DNA from: Symbiodinium natans
Lineage: Eukaryota > Sar > Dinophyceae > Suessiales > Symbiodiniaceae
Direction: 5' to 3'
DNA: 28,608 bases
Assembly: GCA_905221605.1 (NCBI GenBank)
Contig: CAJNDS010001236.1
Location: 795,338-823,945, forward strand
Below the pieces are notes generated by a model. That model ran no database searches and was not told the origin of the DNA. It saw only the letters and a program-made list of their open reading frames with translations. This document shows, one piece after another, positions 8,650-17,202 of the stretch. A program made the position numbers and the translations under genes. Within the stretch, counting starts at the first letter, position 1. Every line of letters starts with the position of its first letter.

Positions 8650-9188
8650 GTGCGGGGTTCCCTTGCTTTCGAGGCCAAAAGCGTTCCTGCGCAAAACTGC
8701 TTGGCCGTCGTCGCGCAGATAGCGAAGTATGGCCAGGCAAGCCGAAAGCAGTCAAAGTTTTAGCTGTCCTTTTACAACAACATATCGAGCATCTTCTTTG
8801 CAAGCCAGTCTCTACAGCTTTCTGGGTTGAGGGTCCGACATGTAGCACGCACCAGATTTCACATGCCGCCTGGCCAGGTGAAAGATGCGGACGAGCATCT
8901 ATCGGTTCGTGACCTAAAGAAGAGGTCGCGTGCAGAGGCTGGAACGACAACCTCAAGCGTGGTACGGCCGGCGCCTAGCGTCAGCAAGTCCGACGTCCTG
9001 GCTGAGGTAGTCTTTGGCCTGCAAAGAAGGTTGTTGGGGACCCGAGCCCTCACCGAAAGACACACATTCACATCAGACAGAATTTAGAAGCTTCGGCTCA
9101 TGCCGGAGGGCCTAGTTTTCGCATACTTTTGTGGGCTACTTATTTGTGTTGTGACAGTAGACTCATCTTACGGCCTGAAATGGACTGA
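8650..9188 (+). CDS. Candidate multi-exon gene end
   Basis: Two overlapping frames look coding at 8650-8855 (KSVPAQNCLAVVAQIAKYG, then KAVKVLAVLLQQHIEHLLCK), so a splice or frameshift lies between them; this part is unresolved. Exon 8856-9006 reads KDADEHLSVRDLKKRSRAEA and ends SKSDVLAE at a GAG|GTAGTC donor. Exon 9081-9188 joins in phase and reads FRILLWATYLCCDSRLILRP then TGA at 9186. An upstream exon near 8497-8570 (FNEAGISAREKSTEGVDKK) may belong too. A 146-residue minus-strand ORF here is treated as a shadow. Confidence 0.42.
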
Positions 9189-9257
9189 ACCCTAAACCCT
9201 GAACACTAAACACTGCTGGTCCTGTGGTGGATGCCGGTCGCTTGGCGTAATCTCGAG

Positions 9258-9905
9258 AGATGGGTTTCCCGAGGATACGCGAAAACTGAAGCTATTGGAC
9301 TGCACCTTCCCTCGCCCGCCGCCCCATTATGGTAAGGAGGTTGCTTAAGTTTGTCTTTGCTGCTTAGTTGTTTCTGACTCTTGTGAAACAGCAGCTGTAA
9401 GAAGGTTTTTTTGAACCCTGAGTGACGCCGCCCAGGTCAAACTCAACAACCTTTCGGCAGGAGCTGTGCCCTCCACGGCCGAGGTGAAGCGCAAAGCGCC
9501 TCAGCTCCAGTGTGGTTGCGGTGAAGTATATATGTTAAAGTGCTTATAGGGTTTGGTCTGTTTGTTCTCGGATTTATGGTTCAGACCCCGAACCTTGATT
9601 TCAAGGTACCCAAACACCCAAGCCCTCCCCAAGCCCGCAGACACTGTATACACCACACACTAGAGTCTCACTGTCCTTCCGCCCACAAACAACAGACACA
9701 GACACAGACACAGAGACACACACTAAAATCTAACACTCTAAGCCTCCCTCCAAACCCTACTGAAGCTCGAACTCCAGGTCCGTTGGACGAAAGAGGAGCT
9801 TTCCGCTCAGAGCCAGAGCTCGGGACTCCCCAAGATGAGGCGCGCGCTCTGGCTTTGAAGGCTTTGAAGGCTCATGGGGATACGTCGAATACTGCAATTT
9901 GCTGA
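9258..9905 (+). CDS. Candidate three-exon gene end
   Basis: Exon 1 (about 9258-9331) reads GFPEDTRKLKLLDCTFPRP and ends at a perfect GTAAGG donor; a second frame also looks coding. Exon 2 (9423-9520) follows GAACCCTGAG and reads VKLNNLSAGAVPSTAEVKRK. Exon 3 (9766-9905) follows CAAACCCTACTGAAG, joins in phase and reads RTPGPLDERGAFRSEPELG and ALALKALKAHGDTSN, then TGA. The 9521-9765 intron holds ACAGAC repeats and is C-rich at its end. Unknown product, probably soluble. Confidence 0.42.
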
Positions 9906-10182
9906 AGAGCCCCACCCAATAATGTAAGATGTTCTTCCTTATAGGGGCAATCTAGGGATGTTTATGACACGCAAGTGTAGTCTCCGAGGCGATGGCGCTG
10001 GAGCGCACATGGGCTTTGTCATACTATGTCATACTATAGTTTGTTGTTATCTAGTACATTACAACAAACTATGTTCGAGTATATGATATGACCATGCTAG
10101 AAGGTTTCCCGTCAAGTCTGCACAGCTCCGGCCGGGTTCTTTGACCGACCTTCCGGGGTGTGTCTTTTTGTTAGTTGTTGTT

Positions 10183-10219
<37 letters not shown>

Positions 10220-10250
10220 CCTCTCTCTCAAGCAATCTCACACATCTTAG
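9906..10250. other. Stretch without a supported gene
   Basis: Contains the decayed family 3-like word near 9933, the inverted-repeat element at 10018-10092, and a (CT)n tract at 10188-10214. The tract runs into CACATCTTAG and probably forms the pyrimidine tract of the acceptor for the exon at 10251. Confidence 0.55.
10018..10092. mobile_element. Short inverted-repeat element
   Basis: Arms of about 30 bp: GTCATACTATGTCATACTAT on the left, mirrored imperfectly on the right. The innermost part (ATAGTTTGTTGT / ACAACAAACTAT) is perfect and the loop about 13 bp. A strong cruciform or a small MITE remnant. Low G+C compared with its surroundings. Confidence 0.6.
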
Positions 10251-10477
10251 GGAGGGTGTCCCGGACCGACGACTGGGTGTGGTCAGAGCATGTGATGCTG
10301 TGGGCACCCGAAGCCCACGACTTGGGACTCCGAATGTTGAGGGATGGCCCCCAAAGCCTAAAACCCTGCAACCCTAAACCCGAAACCCGAATCCTTCAGG
10401 CTTGGGGGCTTTGCGGAAATGCAGCTCAAAGAGATGGATTGTGGGTTTTGTGCCGATTTTTGCGACATGGGGCTTGA
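10251..10477 (+). CDS. Candidate terminal exon(s), Trp-rich
   Basis: Starts after a CT-rich acceptor and reads DDWVWSEHVMLWAPEAHDLG and GLRMLRDGPQ. A C-rich, CCCTAAACCCG-containing segment (about 10345-10399) ends ATCCTTCAG and may be a frame-neutral intron. The frame then continues as AWGLCGNAAQRDGLWVLCRF to TGA at 10475. Unknown protein. Confidence 0.4.
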
Positions 10478-10535
10478 AAGTTTCAGCATTGAAGCCTGAG
10501 AAGCTCCCTCTGGAGCCTACTCAAACCTTCGAAAG

Positions 10536-11451
10536 ATGTCCCAACTTCCTCTCTGGGGCACAATGGCCTTGAGACCCCTGGAATCCCTGGAGGAAGCTCT
10601 GAAAGTCGCAAAGAATTCGACAATTCCAACCTGGATGCCCCAAAGCCCCGCCCCCCTACGAGGACCGTGCAGGTTCAGGAGTCGGTGAAGTTTGCCGGCG
10701 AGACGCTTACTGTGAATCGGGAGCTCGTCTTGGGCTCCGCAGCGGAGCGACAGTTCCTGCTGTCCCAGAAGAGGCTGCCAAGTCGGAGTGGGGGTGGGGG
10801 AGGGGGATCAGGTTTACGGTTTTGGGTTTTGGGTTTAGGGCTTAGGGTGGTTTCGGGTTTTGGGAATCTGCCGCTCCGGTTCCAAGGTGGCGACTTCGAA
10901 TTTGTGTCCGTGTTGCAATGTAAACAAAACCACTGCAAAAAACCTTCAGCCGCAGCCTTGGACCCTGAAACCCCAAACCCTGAACCCTGAACCCTAAACC
11001 CTTAGACAAGAAGGCGTCAGTCGGCCAAGCTGGGCGGGAAGTTCGCTGCCTTGGACAATCTGCTCCGGTCGGGGAAGGACAAGGCCCGACTTGCAGAGGC
11101 GTTTAGGGTTTAGGGTTTAGGGTTTAGGGTTTAGGGTTTAGGGTTTTGATGGACTTAGGAGTGTGGCCAATGTTGCAGGCCCTGAAGTTCGCAGCCTCAA
11201 GCCCCTAAACCCTAGACCCTCACGCCTGCGTATCCCTGGAGGTTCTCAACACCATGGAGAAGTCTGAGCTGGACTGTTTAGGGTTCAGGGTTTGGGGTAC
11301 ATGGGAGGGCGCGTTTCAGGTTGACGGCGCAGGGCTTTTGAGCCCCAGACCAAGCTCAGTGCAGCTTGTAATATCAGCTTGTTTTGTGATTGCCAAGAGA
11401 CTCCCCAAAAGATTTCCAAAGTTAGTGGATAGCCGACAGCCCTACACTTGA
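10536..11451 (+). CDS. Candidate six-exon gene, best-supported model
   Basis: ATG at 10536 or 10563. Exons: 10536-10604, 10673-10787, 10887-10903, 11006-11098, 11242-11275 and 11360-11451 (TGA at 11449). Every join keeps phase. Segments: MALRPLESLEEALK, VQESVKFAGETLTVNRELVL, RQSAKLGGKFAALDNLLRSG, VLNTMEKSELD and CFVIAKRLPKRFPKLVDSRQ. Intron 2 opens GTGGGGGTGGGGG. Intron 3 ends ACCCTAAACCCTTAG. Intron 4 opens GC then GTTTAGGG repeats and ends after CCCTAAACCC. Intron 5 opens GTTTAGGG. GC3 of exon 4 is near 80 percent. A basic protein with helical, heptad-like stretches; no family recognised. Confidence 0.55.
10969..11005 (-). repeat. CCCTAAA-sense array at a 3' splice site
   Basis: Decayed CCCTGAACCC and CCCTAAACCC units ending CTTAG, directly followed by the exon at 11006. 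Confidence 0.85.
11099..11146 (+). repeat. TTTAGGG array at a 5' splice site
   Basis: Six perfect TTTAGGG units starting right after the exon end at 11098, with GC as the first two bases. Confidence 0.92.
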
Positions 11452-11506
11452 ACCCTAAACCCTAAACCGCAGCTCCACACCAAACCCCTCCTGGAGTGAT
11501 TTGAAG

Positions 11507-12982
11507 TCCGAAGGCGCAGAACTAGAATGTAGGGGGTCTATATCAATCGTCCTGAGGTCAACGTCCGCTTTTCATCTTCAGCGGGTCTTTAACCCCAGGT
11601 TTGCCCACCGAACTTGCGACTTGAGTGCTGTTCAGGCTCAGGCTGACGCTTACCTTTTGGGTTGTGGGTTTCTGGTTCTAGCCCTGAGTACCTTCGACAC
11701 ATCACCAAGACCAAGACACAAGCCATAAGCCTCAGGCCATAGAAGCCCCAACAACCCTTTCAGGCCTTGCTGAGATTGTGTGCATATGTTAGTAGTGAAG
11801 CCTACGGGCTGAAGCCCAAAACCCCAAAGCCATTGGACAAATCCAAACCTCCAACATCCTAAACTCCTCAGCTCTGAACTGTCCCTGGACCTTTTCAGCT
11901 TCTACAGCCGCACAAACATTCCCCACCGCCCCCTGCGTTGAGGATTGGCAGCAACACCAGAAAGAGGCCGGGCTCGAGGACCTGGGCCGCGACCCACAGG
12001 CCTTGTGGCTCGAAGCTTCAGGGTCCGAAGGTCTGAAGGTTTGAGGGTTGGGGTTTGGGGCTTGTCTGGGACAAACTCAGGTGGGTGGGCTCCTCCATGT
12101 ACCCCTTCTCTGGGCAGCGCCTTCAGGCATCATTCATGTCTCCTCTTTTCTTGTTCGGTTCAAGCAAGCTCCACCATCAAGTGCCCTGGGGTTCAGCCTC
12201 ATCATGCCTGCAGGTCAGAACCCTCCCTGAACTCGATCCCGGTACCCTAAACCCTAAACCCTAAACCCTAAACCCTAAACCCTAAACCCCAAAAATCCTC
12301 CCATGGAGGGAGCACATGTTAATTTCCGGCATCCTGGGAGCAGGTCAGGTCGGGTAAAGGCTTTGGTTCGTTCAGGGAGCTGAAGGCGGGCTTGCACCCC
12401 TTCCGAGCTATTTTGGGGGCATTGTTAACTGTACCCCTAAACCCTAAACTCTAAACCCTAAACCCTAAACCCTAAACCCTAAACCCTAAACCCTAAACCC
12501 AGGCCGGCTACATCGAGCGTGCTGAGCTCCTGCGCTGGTATTGTCAGCATGGGTTGGGGGGTGGGGGGGGGAGGAGACCTTCACCTCCCAGTTGAAAACC
12601 CCGATATTCCAGACGTCAAACAGCAAGGTTTTCTGAACCCACCTGGCTTCAAGGTTTTGTTTCGAGGCGGCAGGGATGTACTTTTTGAAGTTCAGGGTAA
12701 GCGGGCGCAGGCAAGATACAGTAGCAGGCTTCGGTTGAGTCGCCAACTTCAAAAAAGCTGGGCGTTTGCAAGTTCGCAGTGTGGGTTTTTTGCATATTTC
12801 ATCTCTGATCCGATCCTCAGCAACCGCGCGAACTTCGAAGCACCCTGCATGACATTGCCCAGCCACAAGTGACGGCACTGTGCACAGTGTTGACCCACCT
12901 GGTATTCAGCTGGTTGCTGCCCGCGTGGTCTCGAGTCTTTTCTTCATTCAGCTGGCTACACGCATCAGAAACACAAGCCTAG
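11507..12982 (+). CDS. Candidate nine-exon gene, membrane C terminus
   Basis: Proposed exons: 11507-11660, 11872-12022, 12081-12126 (may extend to 12213), 12376-12418, 12503-12546, 12613-12627, 12654-12696, 12758-12778 and 12821-12982 (TAG at 12980). Joins are in phase except around 12127-12375, which is unresolved. Segments: HQKEAGLEDLGRDPQALWLE, ELKAGLHPFRAILG, AGYIERAELLRWYC, EAAGMYFLKFR and ALCTVLTHLVFSWLLPAW, the last a likely membrane span. GYIERAEL fits the second half of an EF-hand loop, but the acidic first half is missing. The 12503 acceptor is CCCTAAACCCAG. Exons of 15 and 21 nt are the weakest part. Confidence 0.45.
12244..12289 (-). repeat. CCCTAAA array
   Basis: Six perfect units inside the unresolved intron region between the exons near 12213 and 12376. 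Confidence 0.92.
12436..12502 (-). repeat. CCCTAAA array ending in a 3' splice site
   Basis: About nine units, one variant, ending CCCTAAACCCAG immediately before the GYIERAEL exon at 12503. The clearest case of a telomere-type repeat forming an acceptor. Confidence 0.9.
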
Positions 12983-13056
12983 AAGCTGACCCTTTCATCA
13001 AGTAACCCAAGCTCAAGTTTCCACAAGCGAGACAAACACAAAGCCCAGCTTCCCGA

Positions 13057-13154
13057 AGCCCCCGAGGTTCCTGCGGCGTGCGAAACTTCGCGCGTCGGAG
13101 GCCATCCGCGACGCGGCGCGTGCCGCAGCGCGGAAGCTGTCCACGAAGACCTGA
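13057..13154 (+). CDS. Candidate orphan terminal exon, Ala/Arg-rich
   Basis: After CTTCCCGAAG a very GC-rich frame reads RAKLRASEAIRDAARAAARK then LSTKT and TGA at 13152. It is amphipathic and coding-like, with high GC3. It lies 70 bp after the previous stop with no start of its own, so it may be an alternative end of the upstream gene. A second frame (VPAACETSRVGGHP) is also open. Confidence 0.33.
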
Positions 13155-13313
13155 TGCGGCCATGAGGAGATCGAAAAAAGGGGCCTCAAATTCCTATCCA
13201 CACCGAAAGCCCTAAGAAGCTCAGCGTACGGGTTTGCAGTATTGGCGTTCGAGCCTTGCGTATGCGACTGGGCACCCGGAACCCTGAATCCCAGACCTTG
13301 AACCCTCAAGCAG

Positions 13314-13811
13314 CCTGAAGTTTGCTTGTCGGGCAGGCGGGACGCACCGTGCAGGGTTTCGGGCCGGGATTACCAGCAATCCCCAAGACTACCCGTTAAC
13401 CATGCTAGTAGGGTATATAAGTCCCCTTTATTAAAGGGGAGTTGCGGGGGTGCAGGTCATAGAAGTCCATTGAGGGCTTCTGTGTTCACAGTTTGGTGCG
13501 ACACGCAGCCGATGCTTGGTAAGCCTATTCCTTGCATGCCATGAAGACCTTTGGTCTTGGGAGTCGGAAAGCTGCGAATGGTATGGTTCCCTAGATAAGT
13601 ATACCATTATATCAACCCAAAAAATTGCAGTTGTTGAGGCCCTTATATTTAAGCTGTATGGTCTGACCCTGAACCAGATGTAATGAGGAATTGGGATTCC
13701 TTCTCTGGTGCCGTTGGCCAGGTCGAGATGGCCCGGGCAGAGGTGGCCCGAGCGCCCACGTCGAAAGCTAAAGACTCTTCTCCTATTCGGAGCTTCGCAC
13801 ATATTTCATGA
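13314..13811 (+). CDS. Candidate five-exon gene end
   Basis: Exons 13314-13412, 13475-13518, 13564-13580, 13631-13655 and 13688-13811, all in phase. The first follows GAACCCTCAAGCAG. Donors are GTATAT, GTAAGCC, GTATGG and GTATGG. Joined, the middle reads VHSLVRHAADAC, RKAAN, VVEALIFKL, then NWDSFSGAVGQVEMARAEVA and TSKAKDSSPIRSFAHIS, TGA at 13809. Intron 1 contains a perfect hairpin near 13421-13440; intron 4 is 32 nt. The frame after the TGA stays open for another 27 codons, so readthrough or one more splice is possible. Unknown protein. Confidence 0.48.
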
Positions 13812-13982
13812 CATTCCCAAGCCGAAGACGCTGAGCCTCTTCCGAGCCACCTAAAGACCAGCGGTCTGCAAAGCCGGTTAAAACCCAAAGCTTAAGTCCC
13901 GTAGTCCTAAGCCTGACCGCAAAGGTGGCATCTAGGGAGCATTAGGATTTAGGGTCTGGGGTTTAGGGTGCAGGAAATAGAG

Positions 13983-14086
13983 TTTGGGATGTTCACCTGT
14001 ATACTAAGAGTCCTTAATAGGGATTATAGTACCCCCTATTATCATCCCTACTCAGGACTGCTAATATGAAGGGGGAGCATCCCAAA
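13983..14086. mobile_element. MITE-like element, family 2, copy B
   Basis: Ends TTTGGGATG and CATCCCAAA, about 104 bp, with a perfect 6-bp target duplication ATAGAG at 13977-13982 and 14087-14092. Similar interior to the copy at 4229 (AGTCCTTAATAGGGATTA). It sits in the presumed intron upstream of the exon at 14130. Confidence 0.8.
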
Positions 14087-14129
14087 ATAGAGTAGACCTC
14101 CAAAAGGGACCCTCTTTGTCTTTGCGCAG

Positions 14130-14493
14130 TCTACATCCTTGACCTCCAATCTCGGCAACATTCGAGCCATTAGCCTTCAACCCAGGTGCAGAAGCACCGA
14201 GACCGCGTCCTGTCCGAGGGGCGGCAGGAAGTGGGGATTTGGTCCTCCTTCGGCGTGCAGGCGATGGCAGGGTCAAGAGGTGAGGCTTTAGATGCCTTTA
14301 AACAGGGGGTTACAGGGCTTGATTCGGTGAAGCATGCTAGAGTTTAGGGTTTAGGGACTACATGAACACGTCTTGCGGTTTCGAGTTCGGAACCGCCCTG
14401 ATGGACTCAGCCCCCGAGTTTCACTTGCTGCCAACAAACGAGTACAGGATCTTCTTGAGAAGGTGCCAGACCGAGCCAAATGCCTCGACTTGA
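14130..14493 (+). CDS. Candidate three-exon gene end
   Basis: Exon 14130-14185 follows TTTGTCTTTGCGCAG and reads STSLTSNLGNIRAISLQP, ending CCAG|GTGCAG. Exon 14219-14279 reads RKWGFGPPSACRRWQGQE with a GAG|GTGAGG donor. Exon 14386-14493 reads GTALMDSAPEFHLLPTNEY and RIFLRRCQTEPNAST then TGA at 14491. Phases agree at both joins. TTTAGGG repeats lie mid-intron at 14343. An overlapping frame at 14373-14663 (LLEKVPDRAKCLDLTTHAVV) is a competitor. Confidence 0.43.
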
Positions 14494-14682
14494 CGACGCA
14501 CGCAGTAGTGAGAGGCGAGACCGCGGAGTGTCTTTTCGCAAAGGATGTGTTGAGCGTTGACCAGACAGAGACACAACTCAAGGCCAACACTGAACCGCTC
14601 GAGCTTCCACACCATTGGATACGCGAGAGGGAACAGGGGCACAGGGAGACAAAACAGAGCTAAACAGCGCCCTTTTGCGCAG

Positions 14683-15281
14683 AGGCCAAGAAAACCTCTT
14701 CGGCGTACTGCCTCGACGTCATGAACAAATGCAGTCAGCTGCCCGAGGTGAACAGACGGAAGTTGCCAGTGCTTGCCGCAAAGGCTCGCTGGGTGTTTTC
14801 TCAGCCCACAGAAGCAAACAAGAGACGGCAAAGGCTTGCGTCAAGCGGATCAAGGCCAAGGCTGGACGGCTCGTAGACAGGATCAAGATGGAGTTGCGCG
14901 GCGGCATCCGCGGGACCCAGCAGGTTTATATGGTGGCTGTTGATATGAGGACCAGGCCATCCTAGCAGCAGAGCAGGTCCAGGGTCTCCAGCACTTGGCG
15001 CAACATCTCATCTTCAAGACGAGCAATGGTCGAAAGTTTGAAGCCAAGGGCTATGAAGAGGCCAGGCAAAGGAAGCACAAGCACAAGTTCGCGGCGCCCG
15101 ACAACAAGCAGATTTGTAATCTCGTATTCAGGGGCACTAAGCTAGCGGCGTGTGTGCAAGTAGGTCAAGAGAAACCGCTGAGCACGCCATCTCCGTGAAG
15201 CGTCCCATTGCTTCGGGCTCTCGCGCAGCTGATGAGCAACCCGAGCATCCTGCAATACTGCAGTACGAAGCGGAGGCTTAA
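14683..15281 (+). CDS. Candidate four-exon gene, basic protein
   Basis: Exons 14683-14733, 14805-14923, 14977-15159 and 15201-15281 (TAA at 15279), phase kept throughout. Segments: KKTSSAYCLDVMNKC, ETAKACVKRIKAKAGRLVDR, QGLQHLAQHLIFKTSNGRKF, EEARQRKHKHKFAAPDNK and RPIASGSRAADEQPEHPAIL. GC3 of exon 2 is above 80 percent; donors GTTTATATGG and GTAGGTC are good. The Lys/Arg-rich make-up suggests nucleic-acid contact, an inference only. The first join is the weakest: the exon 1 frame also runs on through MNKCSQLPEVNRRKLP without splicing. Confidence 0.5.
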
Positions 15282-15355
15282 AGAAACTCTACGAATAATG
15301 TGTCACAAAATGGGCTGCATTGCGCACGTCTACCCCTACTAAACAATGCCTACCC

Positions 15356-15616
15356 ATGAACCCTATGAAACTTCGAGTAGCCAGGGCTTCAAAATGGTGT
15401 TGGCATTCTTCAGGTTTAGCTCTAAACCATTGGGAACCCCTCTGGATCAGACATGGTAAGTTGTTGAACGCATGGTGTTTGTGTGTGTGTGTGTGCGCCT
15501 TCGCGCTTGGGGAAGCATCCGCACACAAATATTCACTTCCGGCAAACTTGACTGGCTGGAGAAGATGGTGCAAGAGTGGCTACACCCACACGAAAATGAC
15601 TCCTAAGCAGCCTTGA
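15356..15616 (+). CDS. Candidate complete two-exon small gene
   Basis: ATG at 15356; exon 1 ends at 15455 with a perfect GTAAGT donor. The 60-nt intron contains a GT microsatellite (15479-15495) and ends GGGGAAG. Exon 2, 15516-15616, joins in phase and ends YTHTKMTPKQP then TGA. The product is about 66 residues, basic and Trp-rich (MKLRVARASKWCWHSSG, LTGWRRWCKSG). The frame is also open upstream to 15320. No family recognised. Confidence 0.47.
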   Translation: MNPMKLRVARASKWCWHSSGLALNHWEPLWIRHGKLLNAWCLCVCVCAFALGEASAHKYSLPANLTGWRRWCKSGYTHTKMTPKQP

Positions 15617-15657
15617 GGTTTAGGCCGTTTTGTTCAAGGGGGGGGGGTTCGGTTCGG

Positions 15658-15978
15658 ATGCAGCGCATAGGATTTCAGGGATTCGATGTGCCCAAGCTTG
15701 GTGCAGGACGTCCGCAGAAGTTTTTGGAATGCCTGGCAATCCGGCAGCTCGCCTGTCACGAGCCGCACTGCAATCACTTCTGCTGCCTTTTTCATGCCGG
15801 GAGTGTGGGGCTGAGCGGCTTCGGCGCCATGGATCAGAGAACCATGAACCCAGAACTCTTCCCTCGCCCGTCATGCCGCGGAGAATGGGTGGATATGGGT
15901 GGGCTCAGTAAGATCGTCCGCATTGTCATGCTCACAGCACGGTCATCCGAAGCATCCTTGTTCCCAGACCCATCGTGA
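15658..15978 (+). CDS. Candidate intronless ORF with Cys/His cluster
   Basis: ATG at 15658 opens 106 codons to TGA at 15976. Residues 37-52 or so are LACHEPHCNHFCCLFHAG, a dense Cys/His cluster that could bind a metal, although spacing fits no classical zinc finger I know. The rest reads FDVPKLGAGRPQKFLECLAI, AMDQRTMNPELFPRP and LSKIVRIVMLTARSSEAS. No introns are needed. A run of nine G precedes the start, and the minus strand is also open here. Unknown function. Confidence 0.42.
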   Translation: MQRIGFQGFDVPKLGAGRPQKFLECLAIRQLACHEPHCNHFCCLFHAGSVGLSGFGAMDQRTMNPELFPRPSCRGEWVDMGGLSKIVRIVMLTARSSEASLFPDPS

Positions 15979-16404
15979 GCTTCGTCAAAGACCCACGGTT
16001 CACTCAGTCGTCAAAGTTGTTTGGCTTCACAGTACTTACGACTTCAGGGTTCAGGGCTTAGGCTTTTAGTGGGTGTCGAAACATGCTTAGTGTTCGAGCG
16101 AGGATGCGTAATAGAGTATTTCGGGCGTAAGGGTGCCAGCAGCAACTGAGGCAAGGATTTCGCAGCCCAATGCACATTTTACAACGTGCCTTGGCTCACG
16201 CACTCACAGGTCCTTGCAGGTCCTTGGCTGAGGGTTTCAAGGCTGCCGGGGTTAGGATGCTAGACAGCGAGCCATCAGTTTAGAGTTGGCAGAGGGTTAG
16301 GGGTTCAAACCTAAAGCATCTAGATGAGTTCGGATGTAGGACTTCGGCAGGCTCAGGGTTTTGCATTTTGGTCTGCACTGATTGCATGGTGTCCCGTGGT
16401 GCAG
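15979..16404. other. Stretch without a supported gene
   Basis: Mixed sequence with scattered TTCAGGGCTTAGG-like words, a duplicated GGTCCTTG at 16210-16224, and intron-like G-rich blocks near 16230-16370. I see no exon with two good splice sites. Confidence 0.4.
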
Positions 16405-17202
16405 TGACGCCTGTCAACCCTGCAATGAAGGGGTAAGTTTTGACTACTTGCACAGGCAAAGACTCCAGCTCCTTCGTATGATGGTCTTAATGACTTAGCA
16501 CAATGAATGAACATGAAGCTCACTCGTCGGGTTGAATGCTTACACTTGCCAGGTCCTCTTCGCAGTGGGCGGGCGAGACGAGTCACTGTACATTATGATT
16601 TTCCGCCTCATCATGCAGTACGCTTGGGTCTCAGTGAAAGGCAATCCAAACCAGTTGGCCTGGACTGACACAGCCCGACGAACCCTAGTTCCCCAAAGGG
16701 TTCCATTCCTGCGGTACCCCCAAACATGCGGAATCCCGCCCACAGCCTACTCAGCCCACTACTACCCCTATGCGCAGTTATACCAGTTACCTGGCTAGAG
16801 CATCAGGTTTTCGTTTAACATTTGGGTTTTGCACTCAGGTGGTGAATTTGACCCTTGGCCTCATTGGGGCTTTCTGCGTCCTGGCTGCAACGTTTGGTTC
16901 AATTACAAGGTGAAGCTGGCTCGTATTCAGGGTTTAGGGTTTAGGGCTGAGGTGGTGTAGGCAGAACCTGAGTGGTGACAGGTTTACATTGATCAGACCG
17001 TATTCAGGGTGTAGGGTTTAGGGGTTAGGAGCTGAGGTGGTGTAGCCAGAACCTGAGTGGTGACAGGTTTACATTGATCAGACCATCCAACTACGCAGCA
17101 TTGGCTGTTTCGGCGGCTGCTCCCAGCCCCAATCTGAAGCGCATGGCTTCCTCAGGCTACTTCCTCTACAACATGTACCTGTTGATAGTGCCCGGAGCTT
17201 AG
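16405..17202 (+). CDS. Candidate five-exon membrane protein gene
   Basis: Exons 16405-16432 (DACQPCNEG, GTAAGT donor), 16456-16483 (AKTPAPSYD), 16553-16798 (ESLYIMIFRLIMQYAW, SAHYYPYAQLYQLPG), 16839-16909 (LTLGLIGAFCVLAATFGSIT) and 17067-17202 (FTLIRPSNYAALAV, MASSGYFLYNMYLLIVPGA, TAG at 17200). The last join is strong, with a perfect acceptor (GTTTTGCACTCAG) and donor (AAG|GTGAAG). Joins around 16483-16839 are uncertain because the third exon ends in its own TAG. Two or three hydrophobic segments point to an integral membrane protein. The first intron would be only 23 nt. The last exon's start is duplicated upstream. Confidence 0.45.
16922..17084 (+). repeat. 77-bp tandem duplication with intron end and exon start
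   Basis: Two copies, 16922-16998 and 16999-17084, about 90 percent identical. Each runs CGTATTCAGGG, a decayed TTTAGGG block, GCTGAGGTGGTGTAG, GTGGTGACAG and GTTTACATTGATCAGACC. The second copy runs straight into the exon at 17067. The first makes an 18-nt exon-like piece bounded by CAG and GTATTC. Confidence 0.85.

Noticed and set aside
8516-8956. 146-residue minus-strand ORF with Cys-rich pieces
   Set aside because: It mirrors plus-strand exons that have splice sites and in-phase neighbours; the antisense of GC3-rich codons often stays open.
9768-9810. Myb/SANT-like piece VRWTKEEL in an alternative frame
   Set aside because: The frame does not join the upstream exon in phase and lacks the rest of a Myb repeat.
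12503-12546. EF-hand call from GYIERAEL
   Set aside because: Matches only loop positions 6-12; the preceding exon does not supply the acidic ligands.
12486-12878. 130-residue minus-strand ORF
   Set aside because: It covers several plus-strand exons and a CCCTAAA array. The plus-strand chain has donor and acceptor sites; this ORF has none and starts without context.
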